NCBI GenBank assembly: GCA_022376925.1
Contig: JAIOJX010000027.1
Coordinates: forward strand, 20,539,471-20,603,470
From: Tragulus kanchil
Lineage: Eukaryota; Chordata; Mammalia; Artiodactyla; Tragulidae
Length of the DNA: 64,000 bases
Reading direction: 5' to 3'
The notes under the pieces are model-generated. The model was not told the DNA's origin. It searched no databases and saw only the letters and a list, made by a program, of their open reading frames with translations. Shown one piece after another: positions 29,014 to 40,875 of this stretch. Position 1 is the first letter of the stretch. Every line of letters starts with the position of its first letter. The position numbers and the translations under genes are program-made.

Positions 29014-29925
29014 CCGGGGGGTTGGGGACTGTGTGAGGAGGGCGAGGACTCTTCAAGATTCAGAAAGGGAGGGAGAGAAGGCCTGGGCCCGGGCCCAGCC
29101 AGGGGGGAAAGGAAGGAAGGAGCCACGCACGGGGAGCAGTCAGACGGCACCTGGAGGCCCCGCCGGCTCGCAGGGAGACTCAGCTCCCTGCTCTGTTTCT
29201 TGTAACCGGACGGACCCTGTGTGACCCCCAAGCGACAAACATCGTGATCCAGCACCGCTGAGAACACGCTCACACTGAAGCGAAGTTGGAGCCCATGGCC
29301 TCCTCCTGCCTTTTGTCCGAGGAGGAACTTCAGCTAAACAGTAAGTTTAACCACAGAGGTGAGAAGGCGTGGTCACAAAGGAAGACAGTCCAACGAGGCC
29401 ACATTATAACAGTGATCATTAGCGAAGTCAAGGATCTCCAGTTCGCGCTCGAGGCCTTAGGTAATATTCTGAACCAGGCCCTGTAAGCCGTCTGTTACAG
29501 AGCCGGAAACCCCGCCTGGTGGAGGCGTTATGCCATGATGCCCAGACTGCAGCCGGGGCGTGGGCTGTCGCAATCCCAAAACCTGGCCTCAAAGAACGGA
29601 AACAAGCTGACCCCGGGACGGAGGATTAGCTGCACTTGAAACAATCACGGTGACACAGACCAGACCCAGTCTCAAGACGACGGTCAGAGCCGACCGCGCT
29701 GGCCCTGTGTGGAGCTCCTCCCTCCGCCCGCGAAGCCTGCTGCTCCCCGCCGGTCAGTGCGGGGCGGTGGGGGGCAGTCAGCCCTCAGACAGGCGTCCGC
29801 CCTCGCCCCCCGATCGCCAGCTGCTTTCCACCAGCCCGGCCTCTCTACTGGCTTCTGAGCGGTGAGCAGCCGGGCCCACTCTGGGTAACAAAACCAACCC
29901 TGGGCGCCCACGGTCACGGCGGCAC
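29014..29925. other. Unassigned sequence, no gene seen
   Basis: About 900 bp without recognisable SINEs. GC-rich at 29040-29200 and 29680-29880. A 66-codon plus-strand frame at 29286 has no recognisable domain. Likely unique non-coding sequence. Confidence 0.45.
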
Positions 29926-30420
29926 TAGGTCACGGCAGCCAAAAGGTGGAAGCACCACAGATGTCCAGCAGCTAACGAACAGAGAACAATACGAGGTCTC
30001 GCGCTACCGTGAGAGGCTATGTGCCCATAAAAAGGAAAGAAGTACCGGGGCCTCCCTGGTGGTCCCGTGCTTAAGACTCTGCGGTTCCATTGCAGGTCGG
30101 GGGCGGGATGTGGGTTCGATCCCCGGTCGGGGAACTAAGATCCCACAGGTTGCGTGGTGCCACCAAAAGGTTTAAAAAATAACAAATAAATGAATAAATA
30201 ATTTTAAAAAGGAAGGAATGAAGTCATGATACAATGTGGAGGAAGCTTGAAAACCTTATACTTGGTGATAGAGGTCAGCCACTGAGGACCCCAGACTGTA
30301 TGCTTCCATTTATGTAAAACAGGTGAAGCAGGTCAATTCACAAAAATGGAAAGCAGGAGGGAGGAAATGTTTAGGAATTAAAGATGAACATTGTACAGCA
30401 CTGTGACTATATTAAAGGCC
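29926..30420 (+). mobile_element. L1 3' region split by a SINE
   Basis: 'agccaaaaggtggaagcacc', 'atgtccagcagctaacgaac', 'cataaaaaggaaagaagtac' then, after the SINE, 'gaaggaatgaagtcatgata', 'gaagcttgaaaaccttatac' and 'atttatgtaaaacaggtgaa'. This is the usual order of the L1 3' segment. 'aaaaaggaaagaagt' before and 'aaaaaggaaggaatg' after the SINE look like its target-site duplication. Confidence 0.75.
30049..30208 (+). mobile_element. tRNA-derived SINE nested in L1
   Basis: 'ggggcctccctggtggtccc', 'tgggttcgatccccggtcgg', 'ggaactaagatcccacagg', ending 'aaataaatgaataaataat'. Confidence 0.9.
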
Positions 30421-30689
30421 CCTTAATTGTTCACTTAAAGTAATTATAGGGCATGTGGATTTCAGCCCAACATCGTTGGAGTCTGTGATATAAAGGTCCT
30501 GCATGGACAGTCAAGCTCCAATGGCAGGTGCATTTCTTTGATTGGGAACAGTCAATAAGAGTTTAACTCAGCTATGTTTGGGAGGGAAAAAAAAGTGATG
30601 TTGGGGTTTTTAGGCCCACTTTCTTCATTTCTATCCTGGAGACTCCATTGTCACTTTTTTTCCTTCCAAATGTAGCTACATTTCACTCG

Positions 30690-30840
30690 TATTTCTCTTG
30701 TGGAATTATTCATCTATTTATGACTGTCTCCCCAGCAAGACTCAAGAGGCAAGGATCTGACTGGCTCAATTCAGCAAACCAATATCGAGCCATAGATGGG
30801 CATTCAACAAATATGTCTGAATAAATGAGTGAATGAAACC
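30690..30840 (+). mobile_element. L2/MIR-type 3' end
   Basis: 'ttatgactgtctccccagca' and 'gactcaagaggcaaggatct' , then 'attcaacaaatatgtctgaa' and 'taaatgagtgaatgaa', follow the typical 3' end of old L2-type LINEs. Duplicate at 31785-31935. Confidence 0.55.
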
Positions 30841-30869
30841 ATACAGACTATCCAGTCTACATTTTTTTC

Positions 30870-31275
30870 CCGTAAAAAATAAAAGCAATAAATATGTCGG
30901 TGCAAATGTAAAATGGCGCAGTCACTATGGAAACCAGTATGAAGTTCCTCAAAAAGTTAATAACAGTCAACACATGATCCAGCGTCATCTTCTGTGTATG
31001 CATCCAACAGCATTAAACACGGGACACTGGAGAGAGCTGCACACCCACGCTCGCTGCACCTTCATTCGTAAGAGCCAAGACACAGAAGCGCCCTAAATGC
31101 CCATCCACAGACAAGGGGATAAAGAAGATGCAGGATGTATATCCAATGGAATATTATCCAGCCTTAAAAACAAAGGAAATTCGGACATTTGCTACATCAC
31201 AGATACTCCCTGAGGCCAGGATGCTACATGAAATAATCCAGCCACAGAAAGACAAATTCAGGTTCAACATCTCAG
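30870..31275 (+). mobile_element. L1 3' region
   Basis: 'cagtcactatggaaaccagt', 'atgaagttcctcaaaaagtt', 'catccacagacaaggggata', 'atggaatattatccagcctt' and 'ctacatgaaataatccagcc' are consecutive landmarks of the L1 3' end. Duplicate at 31965-32370. Confidence 0.88.
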
Positions 31276-31784
31276 TAAAGGATGTGAGAAAGGAAGGATG
31301 CAGGTGAACAGCCAGATGCAAAGACGCAGAGGCGGCGGTCTGAGGGCAGGGGCGTCCTGAGCCCAGCAGCTCCTGCTGCCCCCGCGGAGCCGGGGGCTGT
31401 CGCCGTGCGATACGGTTGTGTTCACCCACAAGCAAGCCCTCCAGACCACGTCCCGTGGAGAGTTTTATGGAGACTTCCCCACGTAGGCATGACCAGTTAT
31501 TAACTCTGTTTCAGTCCCTCCCTCTTCCCTGGAGATAATTATAGGGCATGTGGATTTCAGCCCAACATCGTTGGAGTCTGTGATATAAAGGTCCTGCATG
31601 GACAGTCAAGCTCCAATGGCAGGTGCATTTCTTTGATTGGGAACAGTCAATAAGAGTTTAACTCAGCTATGTTTGGGAGGGCAAAAAAAGTGATGTTGGG
31701 GTTTTTAGGCCCACTTTCTTCATTTCTATCCTGGAGACTCCATTGTCACTTTTTTTCCTTCCAAATGTAGCTACATTTCACTCG

Positions 31785-32370
31785 TATTTCTCTTGTGGAA
31801 TTATTCATCTATTTATGACTGTCTCCCCAGCAAGACTCAAGAGGCAAGGATCTGACTGGCTCAATTCAGCAAACCAATATCGAGCCATAGATGGGCATTC
31901 AACAAATATGTCTGAATAAATGAGTGAATGAAACCATACAGACTATCCAGTCTACATTTTTTTCCCGTAAAAAATAAAAGCAATAAATATGTCGGTGCAA
32001 ATGTAAAATGGCGCAGTCACTATGGAAACCAGTATGAAGTTCCTCAAAAAGTTAATAACAGTCAACACATGATCCAGCGTCATCTTCTGTGTATGCATCC
32101 AACAGCATTAAACACGGGACACTGGAGAGAGCTGCACACCCACGCTCGCTGCACCTTCATTCGTAAGAGCCAAGACACAGAAGCGCCCTAAATGCCCATC
32201 CACAGACAAGGGGATAAAGAAGATGCAGGATGTATATCCAATGGAATATTATCCAGCCTTAAAAACAAAGGAAATTCGGACATTTGCTACATCACAGATA
32301 CTCCCTGAGGCCAGGATGCTACATGAAATAATCCAGCCACAGAAAGACAAATTCAGGTTCAACATCTCAG
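31785..32370 (+). mobile_element. L2-type and L1 fragments (copy 2 of duplication 9)
   Basis: Second-copy versions of 30690-30840 and 30870-31275. Confidence 0.8.
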
Positions 32371-32774
32371 TAAAGGATGTGAGAAAGGAAGGATGCAGGT
32401 GAACAGCCAGATGCAAAGACGCAGAGGCGGCGGTCTGAGGGCAGGGGCGTCCTGAGCCCAGCAGCTCCTGCTGCCCCCGCGGAGCCGGGGGCTGTCGCCG
32501 TGCGATACGGTTGTGTTCACCCACAAGCAAGCCCTCCAGACCACGTCCCGTGGAGAGTTTTATGGAGACTTCCCCACGTAGGCATGACCAGTTATTAACT
32601 CTGTTTCAGTCCCTCCCTCTTCCCTGGAGAAGCAAGGAGAAGGGGGCTGAGAATTCTATGCTTACAGTCATGGCCTGGTCTTCGTGGGGACCAGACCCCA
32701 GCCAGGAGCCAGTCGGGAGCCCACCCAGAGTCACCATGTGAGAAGAAAAGATGCTCTTGGTCCTTCTCCACGAA

Positions 32775-33005
32775 CTGTACTGAAGTATAATTAACTCACA
32801 ATGTTGTGCTCATTTCTACTGCACAGCAAAGTGACTCAGTTACACCCACATTTGTATTCCTTTTCATATTCTTTTCCATTCCGCTTATCGCAGACTGTGG
32901 ACTATGGGTCCCTGTACTCTACCGTGGGACCCTGTTGTCGATCCACCCATAGATCCTAGTTTGCACCTGCTAATCCCAAGCCCTAGGACTTTCACCACTG
33001 AGGAA
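32775..33005 (-). mobile_element. L1 3'UTR
   Basis: 'tataattaactcacaatgtt', 'ctactgcacagcaaagtgac', 'tattcttttccattccgctt', 'gtttgcacctgctaatccca'. Reverse complement of the L1 3'UTR. Duplicate at 33862-34090. Confidence 0.85.
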
Positions 33006-33593
33006 TCCACAAGGTTTTCCAGAGTTCTGTGCCAGGAATCATAAACCACACATTACAGCAAGCGATGCTCCTGGGGCTCTGCTCCCCTAGGAAATGACAA
33101 GACGTTCAGGAGCTCCGTGCTAAGATCCAGGGGGCTGGGACCAATATACATAGTCTCCATCATCTTACAGGTGGTAAATTTTATGATCTGACCACCATTT
33201 TAAAAACTGCAGATACATATAGAGATAAACGTATAACGACCCATCCTCATTGTTTTTCCGTAAATGGGCCCGTGAGAGGGAACTCGCACCCACGAAAGCC
33301 GGGCTGTCTGGCTTGGAGTGGGCCCACCCTGGTGGGTGGGGCTGTGGACAGAGGCCCCCTTGAGGAGTCCTGGGCTTCATCTCTGGTCTCCAGGAGCCCA
33401 TGAGTGCAGATTGGAAAAGCGTTACATCGCTAAATGGAGTTGCAGGGGGACCATCTGAACAGGCTTACGAAACAAGTCATTAACAACAGAAGTCAGCTGA
33501 GTGCTCCATGCCGAGAAAGAACTAGGCTACCCAGAACATGGCCCAGAAAGCACCAGGACCAGCTCACAGAGCTAAGTGGGCTTCTCCCTGGAA
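33006..33593. other. Unassigned sequence (repeated at 34091-34680 and partly at 35403-35778)
   Basis: No gene or named repeat. Part of the three-copy chain. Confidence 0.45.
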
Positions 33594-33861
33594 GGTTGTG
33601 TTCACCCACAAGCAAGCCCTCCAGACCACGTCCCGTGGAGAGTTTTATGGAGACTTCCCCACGTAGGCATGACCAGTTATTAACTCTGTTTCAGTCCCTC
33701 CCTCTTCCCTGGAGAAGCAAGGAGAAGGGGGCTGAGAATTCTATGCTTACAGTCATGGCCTGGTCTTCGTGGGGACCAGACCCCAGCCAGGAGCCAGTCG
33801 GGAGCCCACCCAGAGTCACCATGTGAGAAGAAAAGATGCTCTTGGTCCTTCTCCACGAACT

Positions 33862-34090
33862 GTACTGAAGTATAATTAACTCACAATGTTGTGCTCATTT
33901 CTACTGCACAGCAAAGTGACTCAGTTACACCCACATTTGTATTCCTTTTCATATTCTTTTCCATTCCGGCTTATCGCAGACTGTGGACTATGGGTCCCTG
34001 TACTCTACCGTGGGACCCTGTTGTCGATCCACCCATAGATCCTAGTTTGCACCTGCTAATCCCAAGCCCTAGGACTTTCACCACTGAGGA
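33862..34090 (-). mobile_element. L1 3'UTR (copy 2 of duplication 10)
   Basis: Second-copy version of 32775-33005. Confidence 0.85.
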
Positions 34091-34847
34091 ATCCACAAGG
34101 TTTTCCAGAGTTCTGTGCCAGGAATCATAAACCACACATTACAGCAAGCGATGCTCCTGGGGCTCTGCTCCCCTAGGAAATGACAAGACGTTCAGGAGCT
34201 CCGTGCTAAGATCCAGGGGGCTGGGACCAATATACATAGTCTCCATCATCTTACAGGTGGTAAATTTTATGATCTGACCACCATTTTAAAAACTGCAGAT
34301 ACATATAGAGATAAACGTATAACGACCCATCCTCATTGTTTTTCCGTAAATGGGCCCGTGAGAGGGAACTCGCACCCACGAAAGCCGGGCTGTCTGGCTT
34401 GGAGTGGGCCCACCCTGGTGGGTGGGGCTGTGGACAGAGGCCCCCTTGAGGAGTCCTGGGCTTCATCTCTGGTCTCCAGGAGCCCATGAGTGCAGATTGG
34501 AAAAGCGTTACATCGCTAAATGGAGTTGCAGGGGGACCATCTGAACAGGCTTACGAAACAAGTCATTAACAACAGAAGTCAGCTGAGTGCTCCATGCCGA
34601 GAAAGAACTAGGCTACCCAGAACATGGCCCAGAAAGCACCAGGACCAGCTCACAGAGCTAAGTGGGCTTCTCCCTGAAGGCAAGGGCACCTAGGAGGGAC
34701 GGAAGCAGCAGGACCCAGGGAGGCCTGCTCATCCGCACTGTCTGAAACTTCCAAGGGGAGGGAAAAGCAGGGGTGACCTGGGTCCTCGTGGACTTTTTAG
34801 CTCAAAGGCGGGCAAACTACAGCTCGGGGGCCAAACCTGCCCACCAT

Positions 34848-34986
34848 CTGTTTGTTTGTTAGCTTTTGTTTATTTGTTTGGTTGCAATGCACAGCACGCA
34901 GGGATCCTAGTTCCCTGATCAGGGATCAAACCCATGGCCCCTGCTTCCAGTGAAATAGAGAGTCCTAACCACCGCACCGCCCAGAA
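34848..34986 (-). mobile_element. tRNA-derived SINE (CHR-2-like)
   Basis: 'ttgcaatgcacagcacgcag', 'cctagttccctgatcaggga', 'taaccaccgcaccgccc'. Minus-strand SINE with a T/G-rich start. Duplicate at 35946-36082. Confidence 0.88.
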
Positions 34987-35402
34987 AGTTCCTCACCACT
35001 TGTGTTTGCAAATAAAGCTTTATTGGAGCTCACCCACAGTCACCCACGCCGTCCAGGGCTGTCCTCCAAGAGGAGGCCTGAGAGGTTACGTCAGAGGCCA
35101 CGTGGCCCTCAGCGCAAAACGCTGCCTCTCTGGTCCCTCCCAGAAGTCTGCTTGAGACCTCGGCATCCCACTGCAGCGGAGGGTGTGTGTTTCACTCCTT
35201 ATTCCAAAACCAGTAGGATTTCTGCTGCCTTTTGTCTCCCTGACCAGTCAGTCCACTCCCAGCTGTCCACACGACAGGACGTCCCAAGCCGAGGCTGACA
35301 CAAAGGCTTTTGTAACTGATTCTGACGGCTGATGGGAGCCGTCCGTCTCCCTCTGCTTCCCCCGGCAGGTTTACCTCCTACCGAGCGTGACTCAGGCTGA
35401 CC
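34987..35402. other. Unassigned sequence (three-copy segment)
   Basis: No gene or named repeat recognised. Recurs at 36083-36499, and from 35079 onward also at 37298-37620. Confidence 0.45.
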
Positions 35403-35945
35403 ATAGAGATAAACGTATAACGACCCATCCTCATTGTTTTTCCGTAAATGGGCCCGTGAGAGGGAACTCGCACCCACGAAAGCCGGGCTGTCTGGCTTGG
35501 AGTGGGCCCACCCTGGTGGGTGGGGCTGTGGACAGAGGCCCCCTTGAGGAGTCCTGGGCTTCATCTCTGGTCTCCAGGAGCCCATGAGTGCAGATTGGAA
35601 AAGCGTTACATCGCTAAATGGAGTTGCAGGGGGACCATCTGAACAGGCTTACGAAACAAGTCATTAACAACAGAAGTCAGCTGAGTGCTCCATGCCGAGA
35701 AAGAACTAGGCTACCCAGAACATGGCCCAGAAAGCACCAGGACCAGCTCACAGAGCTAAGTGGGCTTCTCCCTGAAGGCAAGGGCACCTAGGAGGGACGG
35801 AAGCAGCAGGACCCAGGGAGGCCTGCTCATCCGCACTGTCTGAAACTTCCAAGGGGAGGGAAAAGCAGGGGTGACCTGGGTCCTCGTGGACTTTTTAGCT
35901 CAAAGGCGGGCAAACTACAGCTCGGGGGCCAAACCTGCCCACCAT

Positions 35946-36082
35946 CTGTTTGTTTGTTAGCTTTTGTTTATTTGTTTGGTTGCAATGCACAGCACGAGGG
36001 ATCCTAGTTCCCTGATCAGGGATCAAACCCATGGCCCCTGCTTCCAGTGAAATAGAGAGTCCTAACCACCGCACCGCCCAGA
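35946..36082 (-). mobile_element. tRNA-derived SINE (copy 2 of duplication 11)
   Basis: Second-copy version of 34848-34986, one base shorter in the 'cacgag' part. Confidence 0.88.
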
Positions 36083-36499
36083 AAGTTCCTCACCACTTGT
36101 GTTTGCAAATAAAGCTTTATTGGAGCTCACCCACAGTCACCCACGCCGTCCAGGGCTGTCCTCCAAGAGGAGGCCTGAGAGGTTACGTCAGAGGCCACGT
36201 GGCCCTCAGCGCAAAACGCTGCCTCTCTGGTCCCTCCCAGAAGTCTGCTTGAGACCTCGGCATCCCACTGCAGCGGAGGGTGTGTGTTTCACTCCTTATT
36301 CCAAAACCAGTAGGATTTCTGCTGCCTTTTGTCTCCCTGACCAGTCAGTCCACTCCCAGCTGTCCACACGACAGGACGTCCCAAGCCGAGGCTGACACAA
36401 AGGCTTTTGTAACTGATTCTGACGGCTGATGGGAGCCGTCCGTCTCCCTCTGCTTCCCCCGGCAGGTTTACCTCCTACCGACGCGTGACTCAGGCTGAC

Positions 36500-36965
36500 G
36501 CCAAGATGCCCCCACACTCCCAGAGCACTCCCCCAGCGCCCCGCCAACTGCAAGGTTGGGAGACAGAGGCTAAGTCAGAGAGGACGGCTTTGTGGTCAGC
36601 GCTCAGACCAGGGGAGGGCACCACAGGCTCCCCCAGTGGGTGCCCAGGGAGAGCACGGGGGCTTGAAACTGACCCTCTGACCAAAGACCTGAAAGACTGG
36701 TGGAGCCTGCCCCTTGGGAAACGCCAAGGCACCCTGAAGACTAGTAAGCCTGGAGAGGACGCTTCCTGTGGACTGTGGGCCACGGCCCTGAAACCCAGGA
36801 AGCCTGAACTCAGAGAGAAGAGGGGAGAGGGAGAGGCAGGCTGCGTCAGGGCAGTCAACAAGAAACTGCCAACTAGAGAACCTTAAATCTTTGAGGGGGT
36901 GAAAGATGGAAAGACATCTTTTCTTAATGGCCAAAAGAGAGGTATAAACATGTACTACGAAACCA
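36500..36965. other. Unassigned sequence (repeated at 37620-38085)
   Basis: About 465 bp. Two opposing open frames of about 120-130 codons overlap here, which is expected for GC-rich non-coding DNA. Neither shows a recognisable domain. Confidence 0.45.
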
Positions 36966-37168
36966 AAGGGGGCTTCCCCGTGGGCTCAGTGGTAACGAAT
37001 TCGCCTGTCATGCAGGAGACAATACAGGAGAGGCAGGCTGGATCCCTGGGTCGGGAAGATCCCCTGGAGGAGGGCATGGCGACCCTCTGCAGGACTCTTG
37101 CCTGGAGAATCCCAGGGACGGAGGAGCCTACCAGGCTGCAGTCCCCGAGGTCACAAGGAGTCAGATAA
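36966..37168 (+). mobile_element. Bov-A2 SINE
   Basis: 'gggcttccccgtgggctcag', 'gggaagatcccctggagga', 'gactcttgcctggagaatcc', 'aggtcacaaggagtcaga'. Duplicate at 38086-38288. Confidence 0.93.
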
Positions 37169-38085
37169 GTGTACGTGCTGATTTCCTCTCTCAGGAAATA
37201 TTTCATCCTGTTCTTTGTACATCTTGGGATAGACACAGCCATGTCTTCCCGGATCCATTTTCTCTAGTCCCCACGCCCAGCAGGTGCCTCCAGAGGACCT
37301 GAGAGGTACGCAGAGGCCACGTGGCCCTCAGCGCAAAACGCTGCCTCTCTGGTCCCTCCCAGAAGTCTGCTTGAGACCTCGGCATCCCACTGCAGCGGAG
37401 GGTGTGTTTCACTCCTTATTCCAAAACCAGTAGGATTTCTGCTGCCTTTTGTCTCCCTGACCAGTCAGTCCACTCCCAGCTGTCCACACGACAGGACGTC
37501 CCAAGCCGAGGCTGACACAAAGGCTTTTGTAACTGATTCTGACGGCTGATGGGAGCCGTCCGTCTCCCTCTGCTTCCCCCGGCAGGTTTACCTCCTACCG
37601 ACGCGTGACTCAGGCTGACGCCAAGATGCCCCCACACTCCCAGAGCACTCCCCCAGCGCCCCGCCAACTGCAAGGTTGGGAGACAGAGGCTAAGTCAGAG
37701 AGGACGGCTTTGTGGTCAGCGCTCAGACCAGGGGAGGGCACCACAGGCTCCCCCAGTGGGTGCCCAGGGAGAGCACGGGGGCTTGAAACTGACCCTCTGA
37801 CCAAAGACCTGAAAGACTGGTGGAGCCTGCCCCTTGGGAAACGCCAAGGCACCCTGAAGACTAGTAAGCCTGGAGAGGACGCTTCCTGTGGACTGTGGGC
37901 CACGGCCCTGAAACCCAGGAAGCCTGAACTCAGAGAGAAGAGGGGAGAGGGAGAGGCAGGCTGCGTCAGGGCAGTCAACAAGAAACTGCCAACTAGAGAA
38001 CCTTAAATCTTTGAGGGGGTGAAAGATGGAAAGACATCTTTTCTTAATGGCCAAAAGAGAGGTATAAACATGTACTACGAAACCA

Positions 38086-38288
38086 AAGGGGGCTTCCCCG
38101 TGGGCTCAGTGGTAACGAATTCGCCTGTCATGCAGGAGACAATACAGGAGAGGCAGGCTGGATCCCTGGGTCGGGAAGATCCCCTGGAGGAGGGCATGGC
38201 GACCCTCTGCAGGACTCTTGCCTGGAGAATCCCAGGGACGGAGGAGCCTACCAGGCTGCAGTCCCCGAGGTCACAAGGAGTCAGATAA
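38086..38288 (+). mobile_element. Bov-A2 SINE (copy 2 of duplication 12)
   Basis: Second-copy version of 36966-37168. Confidence 0.93.
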
Positions 38289-38411
38289 GTGTACGTGCTG
38301 ATTTCCTCTCTCAGAAAATATTTCATCCTGTTCTTTGTACATCTTGGGATAAACACAGCCAGGTGTCTTCAGGAATCCATTCTCTTCTTTGTCCCCAGTT
38401 AAAGAAACTCC

Positions 38412-38550
38412 AAAGACTTTTCTGGTGGTCCAGTGGCTAAGATTCCAAGCTCTCAATGCAGGGGGTCAGGTTCTATCCCAGTTCAGGTGATTAGATCCCA
38501 CGTGCCTCAACTAAGACCCAGCATAACCGAATAAATACATAAAACAAAGA
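38412..38550 (+). mobile_element. tRNA-derived SINE (CHR-2-like)
   Basis: 'agacttttctggtggtccag', 'ctctcaatgcagggggtcag', 'ttagatcccacgtgcctcaa', ending 'aataaatacataaaac'. Confidence 0.88.
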
Positions 38551-38564
38551 AACCCTAGCTCTTA

Positions 38565-38794
38565 GCTGGGCACATGGCCCACCGGGTTAAAGATTACATT
38601 TCCCAGGATCCCTTGCAGCTATGCAAGGTCACAAGACTGAGTTCTAGCAGGAATTTTCCCAAAGGAAGATGCGAGCCCTTCCTCTCTGCGTCCTCTTTGC
38701 TGTTGGTGGGGGTGCAGCGTGACGGCCGTCATCACAGCAGCTCTCTGGGACCACAAGGGGCCTTGGGGACGAAATCAAAACCCAGCAGAGCAAC
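38565..38794 (+). mobile_element. Possible old mammalian interspersed repeat
   Basis: 'tttcccaggatcccttgcag' then 'ctatgcaaggtcacaagact' and 'gagttctagcaggaatttt' recalls a widespread old mammalian repeat with 'cccttgcagctaggtgtggcc'. I cannot name the family with confidence. The similarity continues weakly into the duplicated unit. Confidence 0.35.
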
Positions 38795-38869
38795 AGGCCT
38801 GGAGGATACTGGGCCACCAGCACTGTGAGACTCAGAACCGCCCTGGACTCCTGCGGACTCTTTCTGCGT

Positions 38870-39793
38870 GATTCAGGCCATGGTTCTTTGGGGCTTGCTA
38901 AACCCGGAGTTGAATTTAATCATCCGTGACGCATGGCTTCCACACCCACAGCAGGCGAGTGCCAGGGCCCTCAAGAAAGACGGAGGGGAGGTCTGTTGGA
39001 AGGACGCTCGCTGCATATCTGACCAACTTTTCACGCTGGACTCGAGCCTGCAAACGTCCTTCCCACACTGAGCTAAATAAAATACACGGTTAAAAAGAAC
39101 TCACAAAATCCTTGGCCTAGGAACAGCTATGTGTAGTTTTATACTCCTGGAGGGAAAGAAGGATGGCTGGGAAAAAATTCTCTTCTTATTGGATATCCCC
39201 CAGACACTGAGATTTCGATGGCGTATAAAGATGAGTTATTAATAGTATTGTATTGGACTAAATGGGCTAGAATTGCCCTAACACGAAGAATCAAAAGACT
39301 CCATCACAAAACTCCTACTATTATGGAAATGTGTCATCACTCAGGAAAATGACTAAAGACGAGATTCATTATAAGCAATGCTCTCTTCCCAACCTTCATG
39401 GCCCTTTGAAACTTGCGATGTATGACTGGATTTATTAACTAAAAGAAACAAGAATGCCTCCAGAGTTCTTTTCAGGGGCTTCCATAAAACTTTAAAGTAC
39501 TCATAAATTATAGATCGTGCAAATATCTGGCATTCATTTTTAAAGCTCCAAAATTCTGAAAAATTCTCGTGATCCTAAACGCATTTCCTGGTGCCACTAT
39601 CATTTTATTGTATACAGAAACAGTCGGATTAAAGGTGTACGTGGTAAATACATGGCAATCGACAACGCTGGGTGAATATCCATCGGTTTTTAGTTGCATG
39701 TAATATAAACGGACGCTGATTTATTTAAACAGACGTAAAATTACTAAATGGTTATTGAGTTGCTCACAGAATCCTCAGGAGAAAGAGAGAAGC
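38870..39793. other. AT-rich SINE-free stretch (repeated at 39954-40875)
   Basis: About 700 bp (39080-39790) are AT-rich with no recognised repeat, the longest such stretch in the window. No credible coding frame. This kind of sequence can include conserved non-coding elements, but nothing internal proves it. Confidence 0.45.
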
Positions 39794-39878
39794 AGGGCCT
39801 CCCTGGTGGGCAGTGGTTCAGAAGCCACTTTGCAACGCAGGGAACACCAGTCCAGCCCTCGTCCAGGAAGGTTCCACG
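39794..39878 (+). mobile_element. SINE head cut at a junction
   Basis: 'cagggcctccctggtgggca' to 'ggttccacgag'. First 85 bp of the SINE that is complete at 40876-41163. Confidence 0.88.
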
Positions 39879-40875
39879 AGGCCTGGAGGATACTGGGCCA
39901 CCAGCACTGTGAGACTCAGAACCGCCCTGGACTCCTGCGGACTCTTTCTGCGTGATTCAGGCCATGGTTCTTTGGGGCTTGCTAAACCCGGAGTTGAATT
40001 TAATCATCCGTGACGCATGGCTTCCACACCCACAGCAGGCGAGTGCCAGGGCCCTCAAGAAAGACGGAGGGGAGGTCTGTTGGAAGGACGCTCGCTGCAT
40101 ATCTGACCAACTTTTCACGCTGGACTCGAGCCTGCAAACGTCCTTCCCACACTGAGCTAAATAAAATACACGGTTAAAAAGAACTCACAAAATCCTTGGC
40201 CTAGGAACAGCTATGTGTAGTTTTATACTCCTGGAGGGAAAGAAGGATGGCTGGGAAAAAATTCTCTTCTTATTGGATATCCCCCAGACACTGAGATTTC
40301 GATGGCGTATAAAGATGAGTTATTAATAGTATTGTATTGGACTAAATGGGCTAGAATTGCCCTAACACGAAGAATCAAAAGACTCCATCACAAAACTCCT
40401 ACTATTATGGAAATGTGTCATCACTCAGGAAAATGACTAAAGACGAGATTCATTATAAGCAATGCTCTCTTCCCAACCTTCATGGCCCTTTGAAACTTGC
40501 GATGTATGACTGGATTTATTAACTAAAAGAAACAAGAATGCCTCCAGAGTTCTTTTCAGGGGCTTCCATAAAACTTTAAAGTACTCATAAATTATAGATC
40601 GTGCAAATATCTGGCATTCATTTTTAAAGCTCCAAAATTCTGAAAAATTCTCGTGATCCTAAACGCATTTCCTGGTGCCACTATCATTTTATTGTATACA
40701 GAAACAGTCGGATTAAAGGTGTACGTGGTAAATACATGGCAATCGACAACGCTGGGTGAATATCCATCGGTTTTTAGTTGCATGTAATATAAACGGACGC
40801 TGATTTATTTAAACAGACGTAAAATTACTAAATGGTTATTGAGTTGCTCACAGAATCCTCAGGAGAAAGAGAGAA

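Larger units (their letters stand above)
30441..32630. repeat. Tandem duplication 9 (unit 1095 bp)
   Basis: Copy 1 is 30441-31535 and copy 2 is 31536-32630, directly abutting and equal in length. I saw only one clear difference ('gggagggaaaa' versus 'gggagggcaaa'). Includes an L2-like and an L1 fragment. The last 120 bp are shared with duplication 10. Confidence 0.96.
32509..34680. repeat. Tandem duplication 10 (unit about 1.09 kb)
   Basis: Copy 1 is 32509-33593 and copy 2 is 33594-34680, directly abutting. Differences are few, for example 'ttccgcttatc' versus 'ttccggcttatc' and 'ccctggaagg' versus 'ccctgaagg' at the ends. It overlaps duplications 9 and 11, so 32509-32630 and 34305-34680 belong to three-copy sets. 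Confidence 0.96.
34305..36499. repeat. Tandem duplication 11 (unit about 1.1 kb)
   Basis: Copy 1 is 34305-35402 and copy 2 is 35403-36499, directly abutting. Small differences include 'cacgcagggatcc' versus 'cacgagggatcc' and 'accgagcgtgac' versus 'accgacgcgtgac' at the join. It overlaps duplications 10 and 12. Confidence 0.96.
36174..38395. repeat. Tandem duplication 12 (unit about 1.1 kb)
   Basis: Copy 1 is 36174-37275 and copy 2 is 37298-38395, with about 20 bp between them. The last 80 bp of copy 1 are degraded against copy 2: 'atagacacagccatgtcttc' versus 'ataaacacagccaggtgtc'. The start of copy 2 lacks T and TC in 'gaggtacgcagagg' against 'gaggttacgtcagagg'. Both ends of the junction are therefore noisy. 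Confidence 0.95.
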
